From Meconema thalassinum (taxonomy: Eukaryota; Arthropoda; Insecta; Orthoptera; Tettigoniidae), in NCBI GenBank assembly GCA_946902985.2, contig OX336388.2, positions 291,378,526-291,442,525 of the forward strand: a stretch of DNA of 64,000 nucleotides, given 5' to 3'. Under the pieces are notes generated by a model. That model had not been told where the DNA came from. It saw nothing but the letters and a program-made list of their open reading frames with translations, and searched no databases. The position numbers and the translations under genes are program-made. This document shows positions 1-9,587 of the stretch, one piece after another. Within the stretch, counting starts at the first letter, position 1; the number at the start of each line of letters is the position of its first letter.

Positions 1-1182
1 CTACAGGAAGGAATTACAACCAGATTCACCTGAATACCGAGAAGCCCGTGCTAAAGAAGCGAGATTTCACTACTTGAATAACTTTTTGCATAAGTACGTG
101 GATGAGCATCATACCAAACTGCGAATCCTAGTTCCAGCATCACTACAGAGAGAATTGACGTGGCATGTCCACGAGAGCCTAGCACATATCGGCACGGACA
201 AAACAGAAGCTACAATAGGGGAGACTTTTACTTGGCCTAAGATGCGATACACCATTGTGGAAGTAATAAGAACATGTGACGCGTGCCAGCGCACTAAACC
301 AAACAACTTCATTTTGAAACAATCTCCAAGACCATTATTACCTCAAAAACCATGCGAGATGCTCGCTATCGACTGTTTTGGCCCTCTGGTTAAAGGGAAA
401 CGGGGATGCCGACACCTTCTGGTGTGTGTTGATGTGTTTTCCAAGATGGTAGTGTTATGTCCAATCCAGAAGACGACATCAAAACAAGTCCTCAGCAGAA
501 TTCAGAACAAAGTTATTCCGATGCTTGGGAAGCCGGAATCCATTTTATCGGACCATGGTACTTATTTCACGAGCAATGTTTTAGGCAAGGTCTAGAGAGC
601 CTAGGGATAAAACATATATTTTCAAGCATTCTTCATCCTTGTGGGAATCCGAGCGAGAGAACGATTCGCTGTGTTGCCAAGTATTACAGGGTAATGATTC
701 CTAACGATCATAATAAGTGGGTTGACAAAGTAGGAGATATTGAGATGTGCATGTACACCACTAAGCACGAGTCGACGGGTCAAGTACCACTAATTGTACA
801 CCACAACAGGTTGCCAGAGAGATCTTGGGACAAGATTATTCCATGCCCAAGGGATCCATTATTAGCGCATGAGTTGCGAATTCAGCGAACAAGAGAGCAC
901 ATGAGGAACCAAGCGGACCGAAGACTGAGAAGGTATAGAGGAAAGAAGTTTCACCGGGAATTACAGGAACAGGAACTAGTGCTTGTCCGCAGACCACCGA
1001 TATCTGATCCCAAAAACAAAGTATTTGCAAAATTCTGTCCAAAATTTATTGGCCCGTTCCGCGTCATTAAGAATGTGGGTAACAATGCTTACAGACTCGA
1101 AGAAGTGAGCACTGGCGCTAAATCTGTCTTCAATAGCGCCAATTTAAAACCATATTACAGAAGAGAACCATTTGATGAATAA
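1..1182 (+). pseudogene. Ty3/gypsy integrase, 3' end of pol, frameshifted
   Basis: This is the integrase end of an LTR retrotransposon pol gene, which would join retroelement cDNA to the host chromosome. The reading frame is already open at base 2, so the start lies outside the window. Frame 2 encodes an HHCC-type zinc finger (His pair near the VHESLAHIG stretch, then CDACQ) and the first two catalytic aspartates (AIDCFGP at about 371, SDHGTYF at about 551). Frame 2 stops at 593-595. The protein continues in frame 1 with the catalytic glutamate (NPSERTIR, about 655) and the C-terminal FIGPFRV...LKPYYR domain, ending at 1182. One frameshift between about 560 and 595 therefore breaks the catalytic core. 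It differs clearly from the two gypsy copies further right, so it is another family. Confidence 0.85.
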
Positions 1183-4100
1183 TCAGGACTACGTGTGCAG
1201 AATCATTATTGCAGAATTTTATTTTGAGAGCCAACACTCAAATGTACGTGGCCGTGGAGCGCCTGGGAGAGAGCGTGCATTGTTTGTAAACAAGACAGCT
1301 GAGACGGCAGGAGTGGTAATCATGTGAGAAGGAGGGGAGGTCTAGCGAGACGTATGAATGACATTCCGGCATGGAGCGCGCACACTAATTGGGTCAGTGG
1401 AGTGTACACTCAAGCAGCCGAGTGTGATACTTAAGAGATGTTGTTGTTACTACTGTGGATATTGTTTTTAAAATCCAAATCAATCGCTTGCTTCGAATTT
1501 CAAAACCTTGCTGAGGATAAATGAACCCTTATTAATCTGCGATAAATAAGTATTCATGATTTATTATTATTATTATTGCGGCCCAGGCAGTACATGTGGA
1601 AATTGACAAAGAGGAAGGCAAGTTAGTGTGTTGCAATGATTACCACAGAAGCAGAGCTTGGCAGCTATTCTTGAAGACGACCGGGTAAGCCGAGTTCAAG
1701 GCCAAATTGTGTAACGACATGCACCAAAATTGGAGTCATGAGGGGATGGTCACGAGTTAATTTCAACTGACCTACGATTGAATCACCCAATCAGAGGAGA
1801 CCACGCCAAAACCACGCGATGGATAGCGTCCCTGGTAAAAAGCGCGCGGAATTGATTATCTAAAGAACCGCCGATTCGAAATATATCCGCATAAGTGCGC
1901 TGAGACGTTTGAATTAAATGATGAAGATTGACACTAGTCCCATGTGTGTGAGATGAAAACTCTACAACTTTTTTCTTAATTTTCCCCACTCCACCTCATT
2001 CTGTCAGTTTCCAATAAATTGATCGAGGAGACGCTGTTTCGAGGACAACCGTTTTGAGCTCTGGTGAGCTAGGTTCACGCCAGTTTGCGTGGTGATTTTA
2101 CGCTCTTAAGAATTATTCTAAAGACAACTATTTTCAGCTCTTAATGGGCAAGACTCGAGTAACGTTCCAATTAGCGCTCAACGCGAGCAAAGGTTCACAA
2201 GAGCAGTAGAGATTATCTAGCGAGATAAGGACTGCGAGACAGTCATATTTAAAACTTGTTTCAAGCCAGTGACGATGTGCTTGAAGTGTATAATTCATGT
2301 AAATTTTTATTGTATTTTTTAAGTGATATATTGTGCGTGTGTAAGCGAATGCTAAGTTAGGGAAAGTCTGCGTTGATTAATCGCATAGGACAATCGTGGG
2401 TGAAAGTGGTAACTCACAGTGATTATAGCCAGGCAATTTATATTAACATTGAACATTTCTGCCCAAGAGACTACGCCAAAATGTCCGACGTTTGGTCAGG
2501 AGCCGGAGTGATGTCCAACGCTTCTGTGGAGTCGACGATGGAGGGCTAATTTCCCGTTGGAAGTTTTATGTTCTACAAGCTGATACGGTGATGTACAAAA
2601 ATTGATTTACTCAATATGTAGTTAGATATGGCGGGGGAACTTTGTAAATAGTTCATTTATTCTTTTCTTGTTTAGATTGTTTTTCTTGCACCGACACTAA
2701 TGTTTTAAATGTACTTTGGCGCGTGGCCAAAGTTATTTGTTGTGTATTTTTCTTTGGAGTCATATTTAGTGTACACCGCGCGTGTACCAGATTTTATCCA
2801 TGCGAATGCGAAACCCGTTACATTCGATAAGTGGTGCTTTATTAAAGTTCATATTTTTGATAGGAAAGGGAGGTAATTATGTAAGATGTTTGCTAAACAG
2901 GTTATTACTCATATTAGGGTTGCCGAGCGCAACAAATTAAGATGTAATTGTAGTACACCTTAGTTCTAATTTTTTTAGAATTATTTTGAGTCCTTTTCAG
3001 GTTCGATAGTCACGGCCTAGAACGGAGGCGCCAGCTGGTGGAAAATATTTATGTAATTTATTTCAGGGTCTGTCAAACCCAGACGTGTGATTCTGTGTGT
3101 GTTATTGTGTCAGGTGTGTGTTTTGATTCTACGTGAAGAGGGGTAGGGGTCCTACCGCCCTCATATTGGTTGTTGTTGTATTTTGATGGAAAGGCAGGGT
3201 GCTCCGAGGAGGCCACTGTACCTTGTCCAATTCTGATTCTAGGATTTCCTAGGGGAAATGCTGATATATATTTTGTTCTGACACACACACACGTATATAT
3301 TGTGCTTTAGGGCACGCTTCTTCGAGACTCGATCCCGTGCCTTGGGAGGTCGAGGTTATTTTGACACGTGGGTTGACAGATGTGCAGATTTCCACGTACC
3401 GCCCGTCTAGCCTTGGTGACTTATTTGTTAGGCAGTCCTGTTGTCCGACTGGCCCCTTTAAGCTATCATTAGTAAACCTGTTCTTTTGTGATGGTTATTT
3501 GAACCATAATTAATTGGGGAGTTCGCCACGTTTGTTACGGATTATTGCATGTCGTATGGATGGAATATTGTGTTATTGATGTAAATGTTGGCTCTGAGCC
3601 TAGTGATTGTTCTATGACTCAGTTCATGTTAGTTTTTCTGTGTAACACCCGTGTGGTGTAGTTGTATTTACTTGTAAAAATGACGGAGGTCATATGTGTA
3701 TTTTCTTTTGTTGGTCACGTGTTAACTTACTTGTGTTGATTTGTGAGAAGTCCTAATTTTAGGCAGTAATGTTTTGCTACGGCAGTTTTGATTCCAATTT
3801 CATGCGGAAATTATTTGTTGTTTATTTTATTATAGGAAGTGTCGGTTTAGTTTTAAGTTGTGTATAGTTGTACCCCGCGTCTGTCTAGCTCTAAGTAATG
3901 CGGATTCGTCTTCTGAAAGTTTATCCGGATGATGACGAATCCTGTATTCAATTGTACTCATCGTTAAGCATGTAGAACAGCACACACGCATACATTGTCA
4001 TTATTGTTGATTTTTGGGACATTTGGTCCGAGTAATAATCTCTCCTGAGATTAGGCCTAGTTTTTGGCAAGTTAATTTATTCAGTGGGAGTCATTATGGG

Positions 4101-4517
4101 AGTTTTGTTTGTTTAATTCATTTTGTAAATAGCTGATCTGTCATTAAATTCATTTGTTATAACCCTGGCTTCACTTTTTCCTGCATGTTATTTTGTTATA
4201 TGTTACCCTGCATGTTAATGAAGAGCTTTAACAACAACTTACGAAATGGACTGTTACACCCCCCCCCCCGAAACTGAGTCTCATAAGCTTATTTGCAAGG
4301 GTTCAGTATGATAGCAATGATTGCTTGGACGGGGTTATAATTTACAGAATGTATTTATTTTAAAATCTTAAATATGTTTTGAATAAAATGTTTAAAATTG
4401 TCTTAATATAGAAATGTTTGAAGAGAGGCTTTTCTTTGCATAATTTTCATCTAATAATGAACAAAGAAATAGTATTCGTAATTCACTGAAACCACTTATT
4501 CAGAATTATTTATAATA
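1183..4517. other. Unassigned region after gypsy pol; possible 3' UTR/LTR
   Basis: I see no coding region here. By position it should hold the 3' end of the gypsy element at 1-1182. A purine run at about 2629-2640 followed by TTTGTAAATAG resembles a polypurine tract plus LTR start, and the DNA from there to about 4250 is T- and G-rich like some LTRs. I could not find matching LTR ends or the other LTR, so boundaries are not called. A run of C occurs near 4260. Confidence 0.3.
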
Positions 4518-5099
4518 TACAGGGTATATTTGATATGATGGAAGTCCTTTACACTGGTGATAGAAGATGGTATTCTAAGAAAATATCTTCATGAAATTAA
4601 GTCGGATCATAATTAGTGTAGGTGGAATTAAATCACAAAAATCGTCGGTCAATGTCTTGGAAACGGGCTTTCACTTCGTTCCCCTCAGCAACAGAGCTGA
4701 CTTCTCCCCGTCACCCTCCCCTCCTACGCTGAGGAATGTTGACCAGAGTCTGCAGTTGAGTGACCTCCTCGCCTTGTCTGCCAATGACATTGAAATACAC
4801 AAACCGAGCCTATGAACAGCTGATTCACACCTTCATGGGGAGTGGCTACATTAATAGTGATGGTGGATCTGTCTAGGATTTTGCCAGCTTCATGGACTAT
4901 GCATAGAAAATAGAAATCCTAAAGATTTGGTAAATTAATTTAAGGAACTGTTGGTCTTGTGTGAAGATAGTGCAACAACTCTAATAAACATATTAATAAT
5001 ACTAATAATAGTAATAATAGGCTTTTAGACACACTAACTTCTTTTATGTTTCTTTTTGGTACGTCGAGTTGCCAGACTTTAATGTACGTAGGATTTCTT

Positions 5100-5243
5100 G
5101 TATGTGCCATGAAATCCATGGACATGATCGTATTAGATCCCGTTCATTTACTACATGACTGAACGTAGATCGCACCCTTGGGAAGGTTAGCACTCTACCA
5201 CCAGAACTACACATGCTGACTCTTATTATTATTATTATTAGAC

Positions 5244-5273
<30 letters not shown>
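5100..5273 (-). repeat. tRNA-like SINE remnant with adjoining (ATT)n
   Basis: Read on the minus strand, 5145-5215 resembles a tRNA head with an A-box-like TGGTGGTAGAGTGC followed by a weak B-box-like segment. A (ATT)n microsatellite runs from about 5221 to 5273. The assignment rests on the tRNA-like head only. Confidence 0.4.
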
Positions 5274-5274
<1 letters not shown>

Positions 5275-5461
5275 ACACTGTATTATAACAATGTATTTGT
5301 ATTTTATTTTCATTTTCGTGTATTTTCATATGTATTTACATTGTTGATGGACCAATAAATCAACCCCCCCCCCCCCTCCCCTCTCCAGTTAATGGCCACC
5401 CGAGGGCTGGAGATGGGATGGGACAATTCACAATATGAACATGTGGTACCGTACTAGTATT

Positions 5462-5990
5462 AAATCTTGGAAGTAGTTTTCCATGGGTTCCCACTTCTAC
5501 CCCAGGCAAATGTCGGGATTGTTCCTAACTTAAGGCCACGGCCGCCTTCTTCTCAATAATCATAACCGCTGGCAGTGCAGCCCATGAAGGGCCTAGGCCT
5601 ACCAAGCGACCGCTGTCCAGCCATTTGGCCTGCAGATATTAGGGTGACGCGTGGTCAGCGCATCGGGTCCCCTCGGCCATAAATCTTGATTTTCCTGACT
5701 GGGGCACTGCCTCACTGTCAGACAGCTACTCAATTGCCCTCAAGAGGCTTAGTGCACCGCGTTCCAGCCCTCACGTCAGTTTCTAATATCCCTGATGGAG
5801 CCGGGAATCGAACCCAGGGCCTTCGGGTGAGAGGCAGTTGCACTGCCCCAACACCACAGGGCCGGCGCCTTCTTCCGAATCCTCACCTGAATTACAAATA
5901 CAGTACCCACATTACTACAGAAACCACAAAACACAGGTTATCACACAAATTCTACCCACACCCAGCTACATGGGGCTAAATGACCAAAAT
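5462..5990 (+). repeat. SINE (GCAAATG-core family), split by another SINE
   Basis: This shares its central and 3' parts with the copies at 7214-7345 and 44566-44930: the CCAGGCAAATGTCGGGAT core, a GGCCACGGCC block, then a CCTCACCTGAATT tail ending near ACATGGGGCTA. The sequence is interrupted at 5552 and resumes at 5866 with the same 10 bases repeated. Such elements are transcribed by RNA polymerase III and moved by LINE proteins (established for tRNA-derived SINEs). Confidence 0.75.
5553..5865 (-). mobile_element. Full tRNA-derived SINE inserted in another SINE
   Basis: The 313-bp insertion is flanked by CGCCTTCTTC at 5543-5552 and 5866-5875, a 10-bp target duplication. On the minus strand it starts with a tRNA-like head (GCCGGCCCTGTGGTGTTG, B box GGTTCGATTCC) and ends in ATTATTGA. 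Box spacing and duplication fit a LINE-mobilised SINE. Confidence 0.8.
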
Positions 5991-6667
5991 CGCCAAGCCT
6001 CTCAAACAAAACATCAAGTATTTTACTTCCGTCCTAAATGCCTAGTTCTGAACAGACTACGGGATGTCGGAATTTTGTCACACTGCATTTCATTAAGTGA
6101 ATGTTTTTAGTATTTTCAGAAACTAGTCAACAGAAGGTCCGACACGGACGCCAATGATACATCAGGGCTGAGTATCGAAATTATTTTATACATGAACATC
6201 AATCAATGAATTCCACACTTAAAAAAGTAGGCTACACAATACTACCGGTCGTAACGTACAAAGCCATTGCGTGCGTTGTCAACAACAATAACAAGAACAA
6301 CGGCAATGCACATTTTCTTACGAGACGGTAGCGCTTATCCTCATAACAGCTGATAGCCTACCACCCCTCAAGTCAACCGGTAAGGTCAATGCTCCGATTA
6401 CGTAACAACTTCCCCTTCGCGCGTCGTCTCTCCTGGCTCCGCCTCGTTTTCCCCAGCCTGCCGCACCACTTTCTGCCTGATTAGTTTCTGAAATAACTAA
6501 AAACATTGACTTTTTAATGATTAATTATCAATTTCAAGATAGGTGACAAATTTTTTACCTAGGAAGCTTAGAATAGTCTCTTCTATCACCAGTGTAACGG
6601 ACTTCCATCATATCAAATACACCCTGTATAGGTCATAAGGAAATATGGATCAATATACAGTACTTAC

Positions 6668-7685
6668 ATCGCCAACTCGTATTTCATGGTTTGCGTATTT
6701 GTTGTGGCCCACGATCGGTATGTCCAAAACACTGGACATTTCCTCGACTTGAGAAAACCCGATGCCTACTGCCGTAGCTCCCCACACCAGAGCATCGTTC
6801 ACTTCCATTTTTTTGGTAAACAGGCTCTGAAGTTAGCGCATATACGTTTTCGCAGTTATCACAATAATAAATACATGTACAATATAATCCATTTTTATTT
6901 CTTTTTTGTATTTGTATTTTCCCATGGTTCAATGTTTGAAATGGATCGTTACTAATTCTATTTCTTTCATAACGTGACCAATATCAACGATGCGTCGCCC
7001 TATTGGAAGCAGTTCGTTGGCCTCAGTATTCCTTTCAATTACTATAGGTGGTACTTCACAATCAGACTCATTGTCATCGTCTGTATCACTTCCTGAATCG
7101 TTTGGAAAATTTATGGAATAATCTTGATTTTCATACCTGAAATCACACAATGTTAAAAAATATTACCTTGATTATTATTAACATACAGAAAGCAAATACG
7201 CATTAAGAGTAACTCCAGGCAAATGCTGGGATGGTTCCTCTCTAAAAGCAATCCTATCCCCAATTTAGAAATTCACACAATAGTACAGCCATCACATTAA
7301 CACATGTAATCACACAAATTCCATACACACCCAAAATACATTGGGCAATAAGATCGCGATGTCTCAGTCCCTAAAATAAGCAACAACAACACGTTTTACA
7401 AGTAGGTAATCTACTAAAAAAATGACAAGTCCTTTCAAATTAATTAATTAATTAATAATTAATTTATATATTGTAACAATAGTTTACTTACCGACTTGCA
7501 TCGTGGCCTATTGGGGGAGTGCTTTCTACTAACAATCTGTTGAATATTTCTTCGGAGTCTTCAAATTGAGCAGAATCGTTTGAAACATTCACGGTGATTT
7601 CTTGTTGTTTTCTTTTCTCCCACGTAGTCTTTGCTGCGCGGCCTCTTCTGGAACGTTTCCTTGATGGAGAGTGCTTTCGTGGCAT
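6668..7685 (-). pseudogene. Mutator-like transposase gene, two exons, frameshifted
   Basis: Exon 1 (7492-7685) starts at an ATG encoding a basic N terminus (MPRKHSPSRKRSRRGR) and ends at donor CG|GTAAGT. The intron is 7137-7491. Exon 2 starts after TTTCAG at 7136, and the join keeps the frame (AGT CGG TAT). It encodes an acidic stretch, GRRIVDIGHVMKEIE, a CxxC segment (YYCDNCENVYAL) and NDALVWGATAVGIGFSQ, then donor GAT|GTAAGT at 6667. The order matches insect proteins with the Mutator-like transposase domain as I remember that family. Exon 2 needs two frame changes, near 6955 and at a run of seven A near 6815. Later exons are not visible, perhaps because the TIR element at 4518-6628 interrupts. 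It could be a dead transposon copy or a decayed domesticated gene. Confidence 0.6.
7214..7345 (+). repeat. SINE 3' fragment inside the Mutator-like gene intron
   Basis: It contains the CCAGGCAAATGCTGGGATGG core and the ACACAAATTC...ACACACCC tail of the SINE family at 5462 and 44566. It lies within the intron 7137-7491. Confidence 0.65.
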
Positions 7686-8496
7686 TGTAGAATAAAGTGT
7701 GAATGTTATAGGAACACTCAATCACTCAATCACGAAACACAAACGCAGAATTAGGAAATGAAACAAGAAAGGGGCGAGATATATTCTTCTATTGCTTCCT
7801 CAAGATTAGGTCTAGTCAGACTGAAGTGTCGCGAATCAGCGCGCAGGAAAATGTTTTGGAAGAAGGCGAGTTATTTTGTTTTCTTTGCACTCTATGGTAA
7901 GTAGAATGGAATGCTGCGTAAGGAAAGGAATGACCCGCAACGGGAGGTGCGGTGCGGTGCTAGGTAGCAGGGTGGGGGAATGAAGCTTGGTACAAGTGCG
8001 TGCAAGTGTTAGTGCGGGTAGTCTATCGTGTAGCCTGTGTAGTTACCGTTTTGCTGAGTTGAAGACTAGTCAAAGGTACATACGTCACGGCTTTATCACT
8101 AAACAGTTTCTTTCATCAAATATTCGAACTGCTCAGAATTAGAGCCTCTACAAATTGAATAATTTTGAAGCAATTATAGCAATTTTTTCACAATAAAAAA
8201 GGTTATTGAAATATTATGCTTTTATAAAATATGTGGAATTTTGAAATAAAAATTGTTCATAATGAAGCTACTATTACAAGGGTTATTGCACAGAAATTTC
8301 GAAATTCTCCTGTTATTAGTTTTGTCGTAACGTACGTACCTTTAACCCTCAAAGTAGACACTTTGAATCCATGCCCTGAACAAACGAGCAGTCTATATTT
8401 AAAAAAAGTGGCATATAACAAGTCCCGAAGACCTATATAACAGTTTAAGAAGACAAAATAAAAATTAAAAAATATGTTATTATTCGGTAGGACAGC
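7686..8496. other. No recognisable gene; 5' flank of Mutator-like gene
   Basis: This stretch lies upstream (minus strand) of the Mutator-like ATG and may include its 5' UTR. I see no long ORF, tandem repeat or transposon end. It becomes AT-rich after 8150. Confidence 0.4.
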
Positions 8497-8801
8497 CTTA
8501 AAACCTCAGAATAATAGCTAACCTCTATTGGAATCAATTAGCGGTCCTCAGGGTAGGTGAAGAACATACTGCGAGGTGTGCCACAAGGGTGAATAATCTC
8601 TCCTCTGATATTCAACCTGTATTTAGAGCACATTTTTAGCGAACCTCTAAGAAACATAAACGACGGTATCTCGATAAAAGGGATTATGATCAATAACCTC
8701 CGTTATGCAGATGATACAATACTATTTTCGGATACAATAGAAGGCCTGCAAACCTTGATGAACGAAATTACATGTACGAGTAAAATTTATGAACTAGATA
8801 T
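8497..8801 (+). pseudogene. LINE reverse transcriptase, part 1 of 4
   Basis: This is the reverse transcriptase of a non-LTR retrotransposon, which copies its RNA directly at a chromosomal nick. The frame shows a VPQG-stop-IISPLIFNLYLEHIF segment (the usual Cys of the RGVRQGC motif is a TGA at about 8593) and the catalytic NNLRYADDTILFSD motif. The copy continues at 15373, 18112 and 19548 after three insertions. It is dead: it has internal stops, and frame changes upstream of 8570. Confidence 0.8.
8728..8801 (+). repeat. 74-bp target duplication, left copy
   Basis: The 74 bases directly before the 5' LTR are repeated base for base at 15373-15446 directly after the 3' LTR. They are LINE coding sequence. 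Ty3/gypsy integration normally duplicates 4-6 bp. Confidence 0.9.
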
Positions 8802-9488
8802 TGTTACGGCTGTGAGTTTGTGTCATCGCTCGCCGCTTGAGTCACAACTGCCCCAGGGGCTGGGCTGTGGCTTGCCTCCTGTATTGCGCGCGCCTTATGC
8901 AACAGGGCTACTACAGACAAAGGGATAGTCCAGAAGATTCGTGACTGGACCAGCGGGGGAAACCTCGAGAAGCCGTGGACTCTGGATGGATCTAGAACCA
9001 TTTATTGAGTCACCGGCCTGCTATATAAGAGTGACCCGTGAAGCAGTTGTGTGTTGTGTTTTACGAGCTAGTGCGAGCGATTATCTTGTGCGACAGAAGT
9101 GTGGTGACGAAGTGCTGTGCGAGTTACGAAATCCTGTGACATTGTTTCTCCCAGCTTGTGGACAGCGAAATAGCCTGCAGCAAGTGATCGTAAGTAATTG
9201 TGGTCGGAGAACATAAATGAGAGGAACAGGTAGTTTCTGTCAAGGCCACCGTACTCATTAGGACGGATTAACTTCTGTGGTCTGTTGCAAGTGAAAGGGG
9301 CCAAGAGCGCATAAGGAAGAGATTTGAGGAAACTGGAATAAGGCTCCTAATTGCTTGTATTTGCTGACTAGTGTAATTTTCTGGCCGCAATAAAGTTAAT
9401 TATTTCTTTAAGCTGTAATTGGTGTTGTGCTTTGTACCCCCACCGTAATCCAATTAACATAAGTGCCACTAGGGGGTGGCACGTAACA
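8802..9488 (+). repeat. 5' LTR (687 bp)
   Basis: It starts TGTTACGG and ends CACGTAACA. A TATA-like TATATAA lies at 9022-9028 and a polyadenylation signal AATAAA at 9389-9394, as expected for an LTR promoter and RNA 3' end. The short ORFs inside recur in the 3' LTR and are not genes. Confidence 0.95.
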
Positions 9489-9490
9489 AC

Positions 9491-9508
9491 TGGTGTCAGA
9501 AGCCGGAT
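9491..9508 (+). promoter_or_regulatory. Primer binding site, tRNA-Leu type
   Basis: TGGTGTCAGAAGCCGG starts two bases after the LTR. It resembles the complement of a tRNA-Leu 3' end including CCA. The tRNA identity is from memory of such primer sites. Confidence 0.7.
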
Positions 9509-9587
9509 TACGAACTCAAGCACAACACCTGACGGTCCTGGTTTCAAAACCCGAGCAGGTCATTTTCTCTAATTTTCCTGTGAGTGC

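Larger units (their letters stand above)
4518..6628. mobile_element. TIR DNA transposon, nonautonomous, TA target duplication
   Basis: The two ends are inverted repeats of about 60 bp with few mismatches. Both begin TACAGGGT(A/G)TATTTG and share a subterminal ACACTGGTGATAGAAG. Both are flanked by TA (4516-4517 and 6629-6630), as in Tc1/mariner-type integration. No transposase is recognisable inside. The interior holds a (ATT)n run, a tRNA-like SINE remnant and two nested SINEs. It lies next to the splice donor of the Mutator-like gene and may sit in what was an intron of it. The superfamily is inferred only from the TA duplication. Confidence 0.7.

Noticed and set aside
1183..4517. Definite 3' LTR for the first gypsy fragment
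   Set aside because: A polypurine-like run at 2629-2640 is suggestive, but no matching LTR is present in the window, so the ends cannot be fixed.
5044..5313. ORF with poly-Asn and poly-Ile
   Set aside because: It translates a (ATT)n microsatellite and flanking SINE DNA. The same applies to the poly-Asn frame at 60468-60785 and the poly-Ile and poly-Tyr frames near 23030.
8804..9304. Small ORFs of 65, 91 and 78 codons in the gypsy LTR
   Set aside because: They recur identically in both LTRs (also 14688-15188), show no known domain and overlap promoter and polyadenylation signals. Chance frames.
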